Positions 63,949 to 64,000 of a DNA stretch of 64,000 nucleotides are shown here, piece by piece. The notes beneath the pieces were generated by a model, which saw only the letters and a list, made by a program, of their open reading frames with translations, was not told the origin of the DNA and made no database searches. The stretch comes from Janibacter terrae NBRC 107853 (GTDB lineage Bacteria > Actinomycetota > Actinomycetes > Actinomycetales > Dermatophilaceae). Each line of letters starts with the position of its first letter. The first letter of the stretch is position 1. A program made the translations under genes and the position numbers. The stretch lies in the NCBI RefSeq assembly GCF_001591405.1, contig NZ_BCUV01000002.1, positions 427,440 through 491,439 on the forward strand. The letters are read 5' to 3'.

Positions 63949-63954
63949 TAGCGT
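63949..63954 (+). promoter_or_regulatory. Putative -10 hexamer (TAGCGT) of the gene entering the right edge
   Basis: TAGCGT is followed by seven bases and ATG 63962. It supports a gene starting at the window edge. Confidence 0.4.
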
Positions 63955-63961
63955 GTCGCCC

Positions 63962-64000
63962 ATGAGCGCGACGCCCCCTCCGCCCCCGCCCGGCCGGCCG
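63962..64000 (+). CDS. Start of a proline-rich protein, cut by window edge
   Basis: ATG 63962 opens MSATPPPPPPGRP. Only 13 codons are visible. A Pro-rich N-terminus of this kind is common in actinobacterial membrane or RDD/DUF proteins; no function can be given. The -10-like TAGCGT seven bases upstream supports the start. Confidence 0.5.
   Translation, partial: MSATPPPPPPGRP

Overview
The window is 64 kb of chromosome from a high-GC actinobacterium, most likely a member of the Micrococcales such as Intrasporangiaceae (Janibacter-like). The basis is very high GC with C/G-ending codons, many GTG starts, an actinobacterial tmRNA tag, DUF2017/DUF3039/DUF3618/DUF222-HNH families, a tad pilus locus, an FHA-EccC ATPase and NnaR-type nitrate control. 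The taxon is inferred; there is no rRNA here.

Layout: 1-3.4 kb holds the end of an amidase gene and a lower-GC pair (secreted S1 protease plus lipoprotein). 3.4-7.6 kb is one FHA/FtsK-SpoIIIE (EccC-like) gene. 7.6-11.7 kb is a leftward biotin-uptake operon, bioY-ligase-thiolase-bioM-bioN, with a BioQ-like operator in front. 11.8-16.4 kb is a tad/Flp pilus operon. 16.5-23.3 kb carries an AI-2E family permease, prfB, ftsE, ftsX, an M23 hydrolase, smpB and ssrA (tmRNA). 23.3-33.6 kb is mixed housekeeping: CsbD, thioredoxin, VanZ-like, DEAD-box helicase, YqgE, DUF3039, thioesterase, a second helicase, an Lrp regulator divergent from HPPD, DedA-like and RDD proteins. 33.6-37 kb has an unknown gene, a HemD-like gene, nicotinamidase and a serine hydrolase, followed by DUF222-HNH. 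38.8-48 kb is a leftward nitrate assimilation operon: narK, nasA, an FAD/BFD electron-transfer subunit, nirB, nirD and an NnaR-like regulator. 48.1-54.5 kb has pncB divergent from clpS-DUF2017-murI-MBL, then an S66 peptidase, rph and rdgB, and tRNA-Leu. 55.1-56.3 kb is an IS481-family element. 56.3-58.8 kb is a CbiMNQO-type Ni/Co importer with a Nur-like box. The rest has Bcp, DUF3618, tRNA-Lys, glgC, CopC, tRNA-His, a PAP2 protein and orn.

The genes form tight operons with ATGA/GTGA overlaps. Many single genes have a TANNNT hexamer 6-9 nt (mostly exactly 7) before the start codon, suggesting leaderless transcription. Two signals cut across gene boundaries: a strongly over-represented CGAAGGGG(G) word in both orientations, often using otherwise rare codons, and intrinsic terminators whose arms begin with GAAGG. 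The insertion sequence sits exactly in the CTAG of a short palindromic repeat that has a second, intact copy beside it. All coordinates were read by eye and no database search was run.
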